Of a stretch of 5,259 nt of DNA, positions 1 to 5,200 are shown in pieces. The notes beneath the pieces were generated by a model, which saw only the letters and a list, made by a program, of their open reading frames with translations, ran no database searches and was not told the origin of the DNA. The stretch lies in contig CAZIMJ010000095.1 in the NCBI GenBank assembly GCA_964540205.1, positions 1 to 5,259 on the forward strand, in the 5' to 3' direction. Positions within the stretch are counted from its first letter, which is position 1. The number at the start of each line of letters is the position of its first letter. This stretch comes from WTAW01 sp964540205 (GTDB taxonomy: Bacteria > Acidobacteriota > Aminicenantia > Aminicenantales > Aminicenantaceae). The position numbers and the translations under genes were made by a program.

Positions 1-150
1 ATGAATTATTTACGAGCCAACCCACCCCACCCTAACATTAAGGTGGCGGCGAGGCAGTGGCCCACGAAGCTGTAGTGAACTACCGCGAGCCGTCCCAACA
101 TAACCCGGGCTACAACGAAGGCTTTGTAGTAAGATCAGCTCGCCCAGAGG
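1..150. repeat. GC-rich, palindrome-rich intergenic block (possible repeat element or structured RNA)
   Basis: I see no credible gene here. The block is clearly richer in G and C than the AT-rich hairpin element after it and is packed with short complementary segments. These are 27-35 with 38-46 (9-nt arms, one mismatch), the palindrome GTGGCCCAC at 57-65, GTAGT/ACTAC at 72-76 and 79-83, CTACAA/TTGTAG at 110-115 and 124-129, and a longer-range GGCGAG/CTCGCC pairing of 48-53 with 139-144. TGAATTATT at 2-10 is the exact reverse complement of 216-224, so this block plus the following hairpin may form one element of about 225 nt. A 65-codon minus-strand frame (207-10) crosses both parts but has no ribosome binding site and a low-complexity, arginine- and glycine-rich translation, so I do not call it a gene. 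The nature of the block is inferred; only the pairings are observed. Confidence 0.4.
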
Positions 151-230
151 GTAAAAGATGCTGCCAATAAGATATTGAGTGCTTTTGAAGTGAAAATTTG
201 GCAGCATCTTTTATGAATAATTCAGGGTAG
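151..230. repeat. Long hairpin element, copy 1 (16-bp stem plus shared 3' tail)
   Basis: A perfect 16-bp inverted repeat pairs 152-167 with 198-213 around a 30-nt AT-rich loop, and G151 could add a wobble pair with T214. The outer stem is TAAAAGATG/CATCTTTTA and the inner stem is CTGCCAA/TTGGCAG. The right arm runs into ATGAATAATTCAGGGTAG, which ends 8 nt before the start codon of the acyltransferase gene. Positions 205-230 match 2815-2840 at 22 of 26 bases, and 151-160 match 2704-2713 at 9 of 10, so this is a second copy of the element between the symporter and the small-protein gene. With its flanking A and T runs it could act as a bidirectional terminator or be a miniature mobile element. 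The sequence does not decide between these. Confidence 0.6.
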
Positions 231-238
231 TGTAAACG

Positions 239-892
239 ATGTCAGTATTCAGCGAATTTAAGTGGAGATTTGTTGGATTTTTGGGAAAGATGATTTTGGG
301 TGTATGGACTAAGTCGGCTCGTTTGATAGTGATCGGGGAGGATCGTTATCAGGAGTTGAGGAACCAAAACAAGCCCGTCGTTCTGCTCATTTGGCATGGA
401 CGATTGCTCGTGGTCCCTTACCTCTTCAAGAAGCGCGGGATATTGGCTCTGATAAGTCCAAGCGAAGACGGGGAGATCCTTGCGCGTATCGTATCAGGAT
501 GGGGTAAAGTGCTCAGAGGCTCAAGTTCTCACTCCATTGTTAAGGCTTGGAGTGTGATGAGAAAAGAACTGGACGAGGGGGGCGAAGTGATTATCGTGCC
601 CGATGGTCCCAAGGGTCCGAACCGCAATATGAAGCTCGGAGCCCTTAAGCTTTCGCAGCAGTCAGGTGCGTATCTCGTGCCTTTCACTTTTGCCGCATCA
701 CGAAAGAAAACGCTCAACAGCTGGGACAGTTTCTTGATCTTCTATCCATTCACAAGAGTTGTCGCCCTTTTTGGTGATCCCATCGTCGTGAACCCGAAAC
801 TGCGTGGGGATGACCTGGAAAAAGAACGGCAACGCATCGAACAAATTCTTTTGCAGCTTGATGACGAAGCAGCCAATTATCTTAACCTATGA
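239..892 (+). CDS. DUF374-family lysophospholipid acyltransferase-like protein
   Basis: This 217-residue protein fits the DUF374 (COG2121) family, part of the lysophospholipid/lipid-A acyltransferase superfamily, whose members are expected to act at the inner membrane on lipid or lipid-A-like acceptors. The visible signatures are WHGRLL at residues 52-57 with the likely catalytic His53, SPSEDGEILARI at 73-84, RGSSS at 93-97, and PDGPKGP at 121-127, the acyl-acceptor pocket motif of this family. The C-terminal half has the usual SWD (161-163) and FGDPIVV (178-184) blocks. The hydrophobic stretch around residues 11-22 could sit in the membrane interface. The length is typical and the gene looks intact. 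The start has only a weak possible ribosome site (AGGG at 224-227, 11 nt upstream), inside the tail of the hairpin element. The gene is followed 62 nt later by the TPR gene on the same strand. The T-run at 894-901 has no stem before it, so I do not call a terminator. The exact substrate cannot be read from the sequence. Confidence 0.9.
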   Translation: MSVFSEFKWRFVGFLGKMILGVWTKSARLIVIGEDRYQELRNQNKPVVLLIWHGRLLVVPYLFKKRGILALISPSEDGEILARIVSGWGKVLRGSSSHSIVKAWSVMRKELDEGGEVIIVPDGPKGPNRNMKLGALKLSQQSGAYLVPFTFAASRKKTLNSWDSFLIFYPFTRVVALFGDPIVVNPKLRGDDLEKERQRIEQILLQLDDEAANYLNL

Positions 893-904
893 GTTTTTTT
901 TGAT

Positions 905-933
905 TTTGGATTTGCCTGGATTTATGGTATAAA
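905..933 (+). promoter_or_regulatory. Possible promoter of the TPR gene
   Basis: A -10-like TATAAA lies at 928-933 in the 62-nt gap before the TPR gene. The best -35 candidate is TTGGAT at 906-911 with a 16-bp spacer, which matches TTGACA at only three positions. Transcription from here would begin near 940 and give a short leader carrying the AAGGAG site. The motif is weak, so cotranscription with the acyltransferase gene is an equally fair reading. Confidence 0.3.
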
Positions 934-942
934 TACTCGCAA

Positions 943-948
943 AAGGAG
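943..948 (+). promoter_or_regulatory. Shine-Dalgarno site for the TPR gene
   Basis: AAGGAG lies 6 nt before the ATG at 955, which fixes that start codon. It is one of two strong ribosome sites in the window and contrasts with the minus-strand genes that have none. Confidence 0.85.
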
Positions 949-954
949 ATATCT

Positions 955-1704
955 ATGAAGGGAAAAACACTTTTACTGATTTTTGTTTTTGTCTGTTTTT
1001 CGAGTATTCTTTTTTCACAGAGTGCGGAGGAACTGATCGCCCAAGCCGATGAACTGTTCAATGACATGAAGGATTCGGAGACCGCAGAGAAAGCTCTTGG
1101 ATTATATCGACAAGCATTGGGTGTTGCTGAGGACAAATACGAGCCCTACTGGAAAATATCGAGAGTTCAGTATTATATTGGCACTCACACTGCGGAAAAA
1201 AAGGATAAAAAGATCATTTTTTCCCAAGGAGTGTACCATGCCAACAAGGCCGTGGCACTTCAGCCTGAAAAGCCGGATGGCCATTACTGGCTTGGTGTGA
1301 ATAACGGAAAATATGGTGAAGTCAAAGGTGTGATGAAAAGCCTATCACTGGTCAAACCGATCAAGCAATCCATGTTCAAAATTATTGAGATAGACCGCGG
1401 TTATGAAGATGGAGGCGCAGATCGAGTTTTAGGCCGTGTGTTCTTCAAAGTCCCGGGTATAGCGGGGGGCAGCAAAGACAAATCGCTCGAACATCTGGAA
1501 AAATCCAAAGAACTCGGGCCCGAAGATCCGGTCACACGATTGTATTTGGCAGAAACATACCTTGCCAAGGATAGAGTGGGTGATGCTCGGGCGGAATTGG
1601 AGTATATTTTGAACATGCCGGATGATCCGCGATGGTTTTCAGGAGTGTCGGAAGCTAAAAGGGATGCTCAAGAGCTCCTGAAGAAAAAAGAATTCAAGAA
1701 ATAA
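955..1704 (+). CDS. Exported TPR-repeat protein, TatT-like
   Basis: This 249-residue protein begins with a clear signal peptide: K2 and K4, then a hydrophobic core at about residues 5-16, with likely cleavage near FS-QS at 20-23. It should therefore be periplasmic or envelope-bound. No lipobox cysteine is in the right place; Cys14 lies inside the hydrophobic core. The mature part is alpha-helical with TPR-like repeats at about 24-60, 85-115 and 175-225. The block DGGADRVLGRVFFKVPG (152-168) followed by GGSKDKSLEHLEKSKEL resembles the TatT family (PF16811), helical proteins that in Treponema partner with TRAP transporter components. No TRAP transporter gene lies in this window, so a transport role is not supported; a generic protein-binding scaffold is the safer reading. 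The stop codon is only 7 nt from that of the convergent AMMECR1 gene, leaving no room for a terminator. Confidence 0.85.
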   Translation: MKGKTLLLIFVFVCFSSILFSQSAEELIAQADELFNDMKDSETAEKALGLYRQALGVAEDKYEPYWKISRVQYYIGTHTAEKKDKKIIFSQGVYHANKAVALQPEKPDGHYWLGVNNGKYGEVKGVMKSLSLVKPIKQSMFKIIEIDRGYEDGGADRVLGRVFFKVPGIAGGSKDKSLEHLEKSKELGPEDPVTRLYLAETYLAKDRVGDARAELEYILNMPDDPRWFSGVSEAKRDAQELLKKKEFKK

Positions 1705-1711
1705 TTATCGG

Positions 1712-2257
1712 TTACTCTGAAAACACTTGAGCAGAGAATATCTCGATCGTGGCTCCCTTTTTCCATTCGTCCTCAGCTAGTCCGGCTTTGAGGCATCCAT
1801 GGTTGAGGTATGTTTCGAGGTCCCAATCCCACTCCACAGGAACCTGAGGTAAAAGGAGGCCCTTGTGGGGTCCTTTGGATATAATGACCCCGTGTTCGCC
1901 GATCTTTATTTCCGAAGCATCCTTGATTTTCCATGGAAGCGTCAGGGCCGAGATCTCGATGTTTAATCGAGTCAGCTCTTCTTTTTTTATAGAGGCAAAC
2001 CGGAAATCTTGTGTGGAAGCGGCAATGGCACAGTCGATGATAGTTTCGAGGAGGGATTTATGGGGTAGGGTGTAACCGATGCATCCCCGGAGCTCATTAT
2101 CCACTTTCAACGTGACAAAAGCTCCTCTTTTCTCCAGGAGAAGGGGATCATCGGATTTTTCTTTTAGAGATCCGCCATTTTCTAAGTAATGTCTGATCGT
2201 TCGTCGCGCTAGGTCCAGAAGAAACGTTTTTTGGTCTCTGCTTAGTGCCTCTTCCAT
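1712..2257 (-). CDS. AMMECR1-domain protein (AmmeMemoRadiSam system protein A)
   Basis: This 181-residue protein spans a complete AMMECR1 domain. Diagnostic blocks are LRGCIG at residues 56-61, the invariant core of the family; DFRF at 84-87; EISALTLP at 101-108; and GLLLPQVPVEWDWDLETY at 133-150, followed by NHGCLKAGL (152-160) and KGAT (167-170). The length is typical of the bacterial form. In many bacteria this protein (A) is encoded with a MEMO1-like protein (B) and a radical SAM protein, a conserved trio of unknown chemistry. Neither partner is present here, so this copy is an orphan within the window. The start is fixed by AAGGAG 5 nt upstream. It lies 32 nt after the stop of the small-protein gene on the same strand and is probably cotranscribed with it. 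The protein is probably cytoplasmic: no signal peptide or membrane segment is visible. Confidence 0.92.
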   Translation of the reverse strand: MEEALSRDQKTFLLDLARRTIRHYLENGGSLKEKSDDPLLLEKRGAFVTLKVDNELRGCIGYTLPHKSLLETIIDCAIAASTQDFRFASIKKEELTRLNIEISALTLPWKIKDASEIKIGEHGVIISKGPHKGLLLPQVPVEWDWDLETYLNHGCLKAGLAEDEWKKGATIEIFSAQVFSE

Positions 2258-2262
2258 CCTAT

Positions 2263-2268
2263 CTCCTT
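2263..2268 (-). promoter_or_regulatory. Shine-Dalgarno site for the AMMECR1 gene
   Basis: Read on the minus strand this is AAGGAG, placed 5 nt before the ATG (complement of 2255-2257). It fixes the start and lies within the 32-nt gap after the small-protein gene, so the AMMECR1 gene has its own translation start on the shared message. Confidence 0.85.
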
Positions 2269-2289
2269 ATTTAGCATGAGCTATCCATG

Positions 2290-2667
2290 TTAGGACTTGA
2301 GACGGATAGGGGAAAGATAGAATCGGTCCTTATAGTCTATCCGGTAGGATCGAATATCCAGCGCGTTATCACCTTGGGAATGAATACTCAAGTAGAGCTT
2401 TCCCTGGCTGAGTGGTGCAAGGATTTTTTTGGCCTTCCGCTCATCAGGGTTGAAGGAAAAAAACCCGATCACTCTGTCACTGAAGTGTTGATTCAAGGAG
2501 ATATACTGTTCGTGAGACGAGAAAAATCCCTTTTGTGTGGGAAAGATTTTTTCGACAAAAAAGCGGTGTCCCCTCATGTGACCCAAGAGCAGACCATCCT
2601 GATCTCCCCTCACCATGTTCAGGGCTTCTAAAGAGCTGTAAGCTTCATCAGACAAATACGCATCCAT
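2290..2667 (-). CDS. Small protein of unknown function, possibly a degenerate JAMM/MPN domain
   Basis: I do not firmly recognise this 125-residue soluble protein. Its block order resembles the JAMM/MPN (JAB) fold: an N-terminal helix (about 5-20), then GLLLGHMRGHRFFVEKIFP at 25-43, where JAMM proteins have a conserved GLLLG-type strand, and VIGFFSFNPD at 66-75, where active enzymes carry a GxxHxHP-type zinc site. Here both metal-binding histidines would be replaced, by Ser71 and Asn73, so if the fold is right the protein should not be an active metalloprotease. The fold assignment is my inference. There is no signal peptide or membrane segment. The start has no Shine-Dalgarno sequence but has TGtTATAAT ending 8 nt upstream, which fits a leaderless message. 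An overlapping plus-strand frame (2287-2631) lacks any start signal and is less protein-like. The AMMECR1 gene follows after 32 nt. Coding status is fairly secure; function is not. Confidence 0.72.
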   Translation of the reverse strand: MDAYLSDEAYSSLEALNMVRGDQDGLLLGHMRGHRFFVEKIFPTQKGFFSSHEQYISLNQHFSDRVIGFFSFNPDERKAKKILAPLSQGKLYLSIHSQGDNALDIRSYRIDYKDRFYLSPIRLKS

Positions 2668-2675
2668 CGGCTTTA

Positions 2676-2684
2676 ATTATAACA
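2676..2684 (-). promoter_or_regulatory. Extended -10 promoter of the small-protein/AMMECR1 pair
   Basis: Read on the minus strand this is TGtTATAAT, a perfect TATAAT with the TG of an extended -10 element. No good -35 lies at 16-18 bp; the nearest, TTTACA at 2703-2708, is 21 bp away, overlapping the end of hairpin element 2. TATAAT ends 8 nt before the ATG, so transcription should begin at or within a base or two of the start codon. The same geometry recurs in front of the methyltransferase gene. Confidence 0.6.
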
Positions 2685-2703
2685 TAACGAATAAATCTGG
2701 AAT

Positions 2704-2840
2704 GTAAAAAATGTCGATTATGAATAGAAAGCATGTTGAAAACGAAAATGTAAGAGTGATTTATTGGATGCATAATGTAAATGATGGATATAGTTTGGTT
2801 GAACAATGTATCGACATTTTTTATGAATAGTTCAGATTAG
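2704..2840. repeat. Long hairpin element, copy 2 (14-bp stem, 91-nt loop, shared tail)
   Basis: A perfect 14-bp inverted repeat pairs 2705-2718 with 2810-2823 around a 91-nt AT-rich loop. The outer stem TAAAAAATG/CATTTTTTA matches that of copy 1 except for one base pair, which changes on both sides (G157-C208 there, A2710-T2818 here). The inner stem and the loop are unrelated to copy 1. The tail ATGAATAGTTCAGATTAG matches the copy 1 tail and runs into the stop codon of the symporter gene (complement of 2837-2839). TTATGAATAG occurs twice in this element, at 2718-2727 and 2821-2830. On the minus strand the second stem arm ends in six T, so it could serve as a terminator for the symporter transcript, though the loop is unusually long for that. 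The element fills most of the 169-nt gap between two genes. Confidence 0.6.
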
Positions 2841-4306
2841 AATAGGTTAAGGAGGGGGGCGGCAATACCCACTCCGAACCAGATCAACAGGATTCCCGCG
2901 ATTTCCAGTATGAACCCATGCTTTATCATCTGCGGGAGGGGGATCATTCCCGAGCCATAAATGATGGCATTCGGCGGCGTGGCCACGGGGAGCATAAAGG
3001 CAAAACTGCACCCGATAGCACTGCCGAGAACAGGCGGGAGCGGGCTAATACCGGCAGCGTTAGACACGGCAATGATGATAGGAATAATCATGTTTGCAGA
3101 GGCCGTGTTCGAAGTGAGCTCTGTCAAGAACACGCTAAAGGCTACGGCAAGCAGAGTGACCAGGGTCAGGCTCGCTGAGCTTCCCCCCAATGAGATGAAG
3201 GCGTTGCCTATGGCCTCGGCCAGGCCTGATTCGAACATCTGGAATCCCAAAGACAGCCCTCCTCCAAAGAGCAGGAGGGTCCCCCAGTCGATTTTCGTGG
3301 CATCACTTAAAGAAAGTGTAAATTCACCTCTAGAAAAATTGACCGGTAGAAAGAACAAAAGACCTGCACCAATGATCGCAGCAACCGCTTCTGGAAAGTA
3401 CCCCTGGAGCCAAAGGAAGAGAGGTGCGTTTCTTCCCCCGATCAGAGAAACGATTCCCGGGAGGATCCACAAGAGAACAGTCACAGAGAATGCAAAGAGG
3501 ACATTCTTTTGCGCCCGGGTGAACTTGCCTGTTTGACCTTTGTTCTTCAATACAGAAAGATCGACAGGTCCATCGGATGGGGCTTCACCCTTGATCCTGA
3601 ATTTCATGTAGAAAAACAGAAAGAGATACATGGGGATGAGAACGAGAAATCCAAAAATCATCCATTGGAAAAAAGTGATCCGATAATCCGCAAGCCTCTC
3701 CAGCATGCCGATGGCGATAAGGTTAGGGGGGCTCCCGATCGGAGTCCCTACTCCTCCTATGGAAGCGGCATAGGCGAGTGTTAGAAGGAGAATGACTCCA
3801 AAAGACGTGTTTTTCTTGTCTTTTCCATTCGAATGGATCGCATCCATAACTCCTAGTGCGATCGGATACATCATGGCGGTTGTGGCTGTGTTGCTTATCC
3901 ACATTGAAAGGAAAAGAGAGGTCAATCCCAGCGCAAAAAGGATGCGTGTTTTTTTGTGTGCGATAGATTTCATAGACAGCACCGAAAATGCCAGTTTTTG
4001 ATCAAGCGCATGCACACACATGGCCCGAGCCAGGATGAAGCTGCCGAGAAAGAGCATGATGATCGGGTTGGCAAAAGGAGCAAAAGCCTCTTTAACTGAA
4101 GAAATGGAGAAGATGGTGATGAAGACAGGAATGAGAAGAGCTGTGATGGGGATGGGGATACACTCTGTGACCCACCATACCACTACGAGGAGGAATACCG
4201 CCAAGAGGTTGTGAGCTCGTGGATTATCAGAGAGGACCGGGGAGAAATAGGCTGTCAAAAAGAACAGGGGGCCGAGAAAAAAACCTATCTTTTTTCGTGG
4301 CTCCAT
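2837..4306 (-). CDS. DASS/SLC13-family sodium-coupled dicarboxylate-type symporter
   Basis: This 489-residue polytopic inner-membrane protein has the divalent anion:Na+ symporter (DASS, CitT/SLC13) layout, with many hydrophobic segments from about residue 9 to 485. Both inverted-repeat halves carry the signature SNT motif that helps bind sodium and substrate: SNTAT at 138-142 and SNTAS at 399-403. Each is paired with a Pro-rich hairpin motif, GTPIGSPPN at 187-195 and LPVATPPN at 439-446. The block CSFAFMLPVATPPNAIIYG (433-451) closely follows the family signature. The family usually imports C4-dicarboxylates, citrate or sulfate; the substrate here cannot be told apart. The length is typical and the gene looks intact. 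It starts 12 nt after the methyltransferase stop with no visible Shine-Dalgarno site, so translation may be coupled to the upstream gene. Its stop codon lies inside the tail of hairpin element 2. Confidence 0.93.
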   Translation of the reverse strand: MEPRKKIGFFLGPLFFLTAYFSPVLSDNPRAHNLLAVFLLVVVWWVTECIPIPITALLIPVFITIFSISSVKEAFAPFANPIIMLFLGSFILARAMCVHALDQKLAFSVLSMKSIAHKKTRILFALGLTSLFLSMWISNTATTAMMYPIALGVMDAIHSNGKDKKNTSFGVILLLTLAYAASIGGVGTPIGSPPNLIAIGMLERLADYRITFFQWMIFGFLVLIPMYLFLFFYMKFRIKGEAPSDGPVDLSVLKNKGQTGKFTRAQKNVLFAFSVTVLLWILPGIVSLIGGRNAPLFLWLQGYFPEAVAAIIGAGLLFFLPVNFSRGEFTLSLSDATKIDWGTLLLFGGGLSLGFQMFESGLAEAIGNAFISLGGSSASLTLVTLLAVAFSVFLTELTSNTASANMIIPIIIAVSNAAGISPLPPVLGSAIGCSFAFMLPVATPPNAIIYGSGMIPLPQMIKHGFILEIAGILLIWFGVGIAAPLLNLF

Positions 4307-4318
4307 TTAAGGTCTACT

Positions 4319-5125
4319 TTAATCTTGCTCTCTAAATTTTCTTGCCCAGACCAACAGGCTGTATCCTTTTTGGAAAAACAACAGTTTGTCCAATTTTGAG
4401 CAAAGCCAGACAGCCGGGTATATGAATCCGTACAGCTTGAATGTTTTTCTTTTGGCATTGAACTCTGCTTCTGTGGTCGGCCGGATCTGTCCATCTCTGA
4501 GTGACTTGGTGTGTTTTATTGCGGAAAACTTTCTGTAGAGAACGTTGATGAGAAGCTCTAAGAATTCAGAAAAAAACCGGGAAAAGGTCTGCTTTTTCTC
4601 CACACGAAATCGGTATTTCTCGAGTTTTTCCTTCAGTTCTTTGGTACTGTAGCCTTCTCTTTTGTGTCCGTAGAATTCCAATTTTAGCCCCAGAAGAGGG
4701 CGCAGTTTGTGCAGAAGAAAGATCCGTCCTGTATGAGGTGTCGCCAGAACGAGTTGTCCATCTTTTTTAAGCACGCGGTAGATCTCTGTCAAGCAAAGAT
4801 CGTCATCCTCCAGATGTTCCAGATAGTCCAGGCTGACCACCATGTCGAATGATCCCGCTCTAAACGGGAGGATTCCCGGTTCCAGCTGGATCAGACTTGT
4901 CTTCAGCAGCGCTTGGGATGTCTTCAGGTTTTCGAAGTCGAGGTCAGCGCTCACCCAATGTCCTCCTTTTTGGCGGAGGAAATAGCTCAGGATCCCCTGA
5001 GCGCAACCCAGATCCAGGATGACATACGAGGGATCGATTTCGAGATTTTTATCGATGAGCTTTAGTTTTTCCTTCTTTTTTATGGATTTGTTGAAGATTT
5101 GGAGTTGCCAGGGTTGGTCCTTCAT
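4319..5125 (-). CDS. Class I SAM-dependent methyltransferase
   Basis: This 268-residue protein has a Methyltransf_11-type Rossmann core. Motif I, which binds S-adenosylmethionine, is LDLGCAQG at residues 37-44. The acidic loop for the ribose is SADLD at 59-63, LPFRAGSFDMVVSLDYLEHL covers motifs II-III at 86-105, and RVLKKDGQLVLATPH at 117-131 is the post-motif strand and loop. The region after about residue 145 is a variable lid: GHKREGYS at 153-160, then a basic, partly hydrophobic C-terminus with LYGFIYPAVWLCSKL at 231-245 that may touch the membrane. The core resembles methyltransferases acting on small molecules, lipids or glycans; the acceptor is unknown. It is the first gene of a probable two-gene unit with the symporter, 12 nt apart. 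The start lacks a Shine-Dalgarno site and sits 8 nt after a TATAAT box. The gene appears complete. Confidence 0.88.
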   Translation of the reverse strand: MKDQPWQLQIFNKSIKKKEKLKLIDKNLEIDPSYVILDLGCAQGILSYFLRQKGGHWVSADLDFENLKTSQALLKTSLIQLEPGILPFRAGSFDMVVSLDYLEHLEDDDLCLTEIYRVLKKDGQLVLATPHTGRIFLLHKLRPLLGLKLEFYGHKREGYSTKELKEKLEKYRFRVEKKQTFSRFFSEFLELLINVLYRKFSAIKHTKSLRDGQIRPTTEAEFNAKRKTFKLYGFIYPAVWLCSKLDKLLFFQKGYSLLVWARKFREQD

Positions 5126-5133
5126 TATGGGGG

Positions 5134-5162
5134 ATTATATTTTCTTTCACATGAAAACACAA
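5134..5162 (-). promoter_or_regulatory. Promoter of the methyltransferase-symporter unit, leaderless geometry
   Basis: On the minus strand a perfect TATAAT (5134-5139) lies 17 bp after TTGTGT (5157-5162), a half-matching -35. Only 8 nt separate TATAAT from the ATG and no Shine-Dalgarno sequence is present, so the predicted transcript begins at or next to the start codon. Confidence 0.6.
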
Positions 5163-5200
5163 CACCTGAGTCAATGAGGAAAATTGTTATGCGCGAGAAA

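Noticed and set aside
10..207. 65-codon minus-strand open frame across the left intergenic region
   Set aside because: It has no ribosome site, starts inside the arm of a perfect inverted repeat, crosses two segments of different composition, and translates to an arginine- and glycine-rich tail typical of a GC-rich repeat read out of frame.
152..213. Classical Rho-independent terminator
   Set aside because: The stem ends in four T, but the 30-nt loop (91 nt in the other copy) and AT-rich outer stem are unlike a compact GC-rich terminator hairpin. A terminator-like role stays possible but cannot be called.
151..230. Integron attC-type recombination site
   Set aside because: The conserved ends and free stem recall attC, but no GTTRRRY core site is present at the expected end and the stem is a perfect pairing without the extrahelical bases of attC.
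894..901. Terminator after the acyltransferase gene (run of eight T)
   Set aside because: No inverted repeat precedes the T-run, so intrinsic termination is not supported.
1705..1711. Shared bidirectional terminator between the convergent TPR and AMMECR1 genes
   Set aside because: The gap is only 7 nt and I found no convincing stem at the two gene ends.
2287..2631. 114-codon plus-strand open frame opposite the small-protein gene
   Set aside because: It has no Shine-Dalgarno or promoter signal. The minus-strand frame has a TATAAT promoter, fits the direction of its neighbours and has a more protein-like, fold-like sequence.
2961..3536. 191-codon plus-strand open frame inside the symporter gene
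   Set aside because: It is antisense to a gene with complete DASS motifs. Its translation has no recognisable domain and its length follows from the composition of the real gene.
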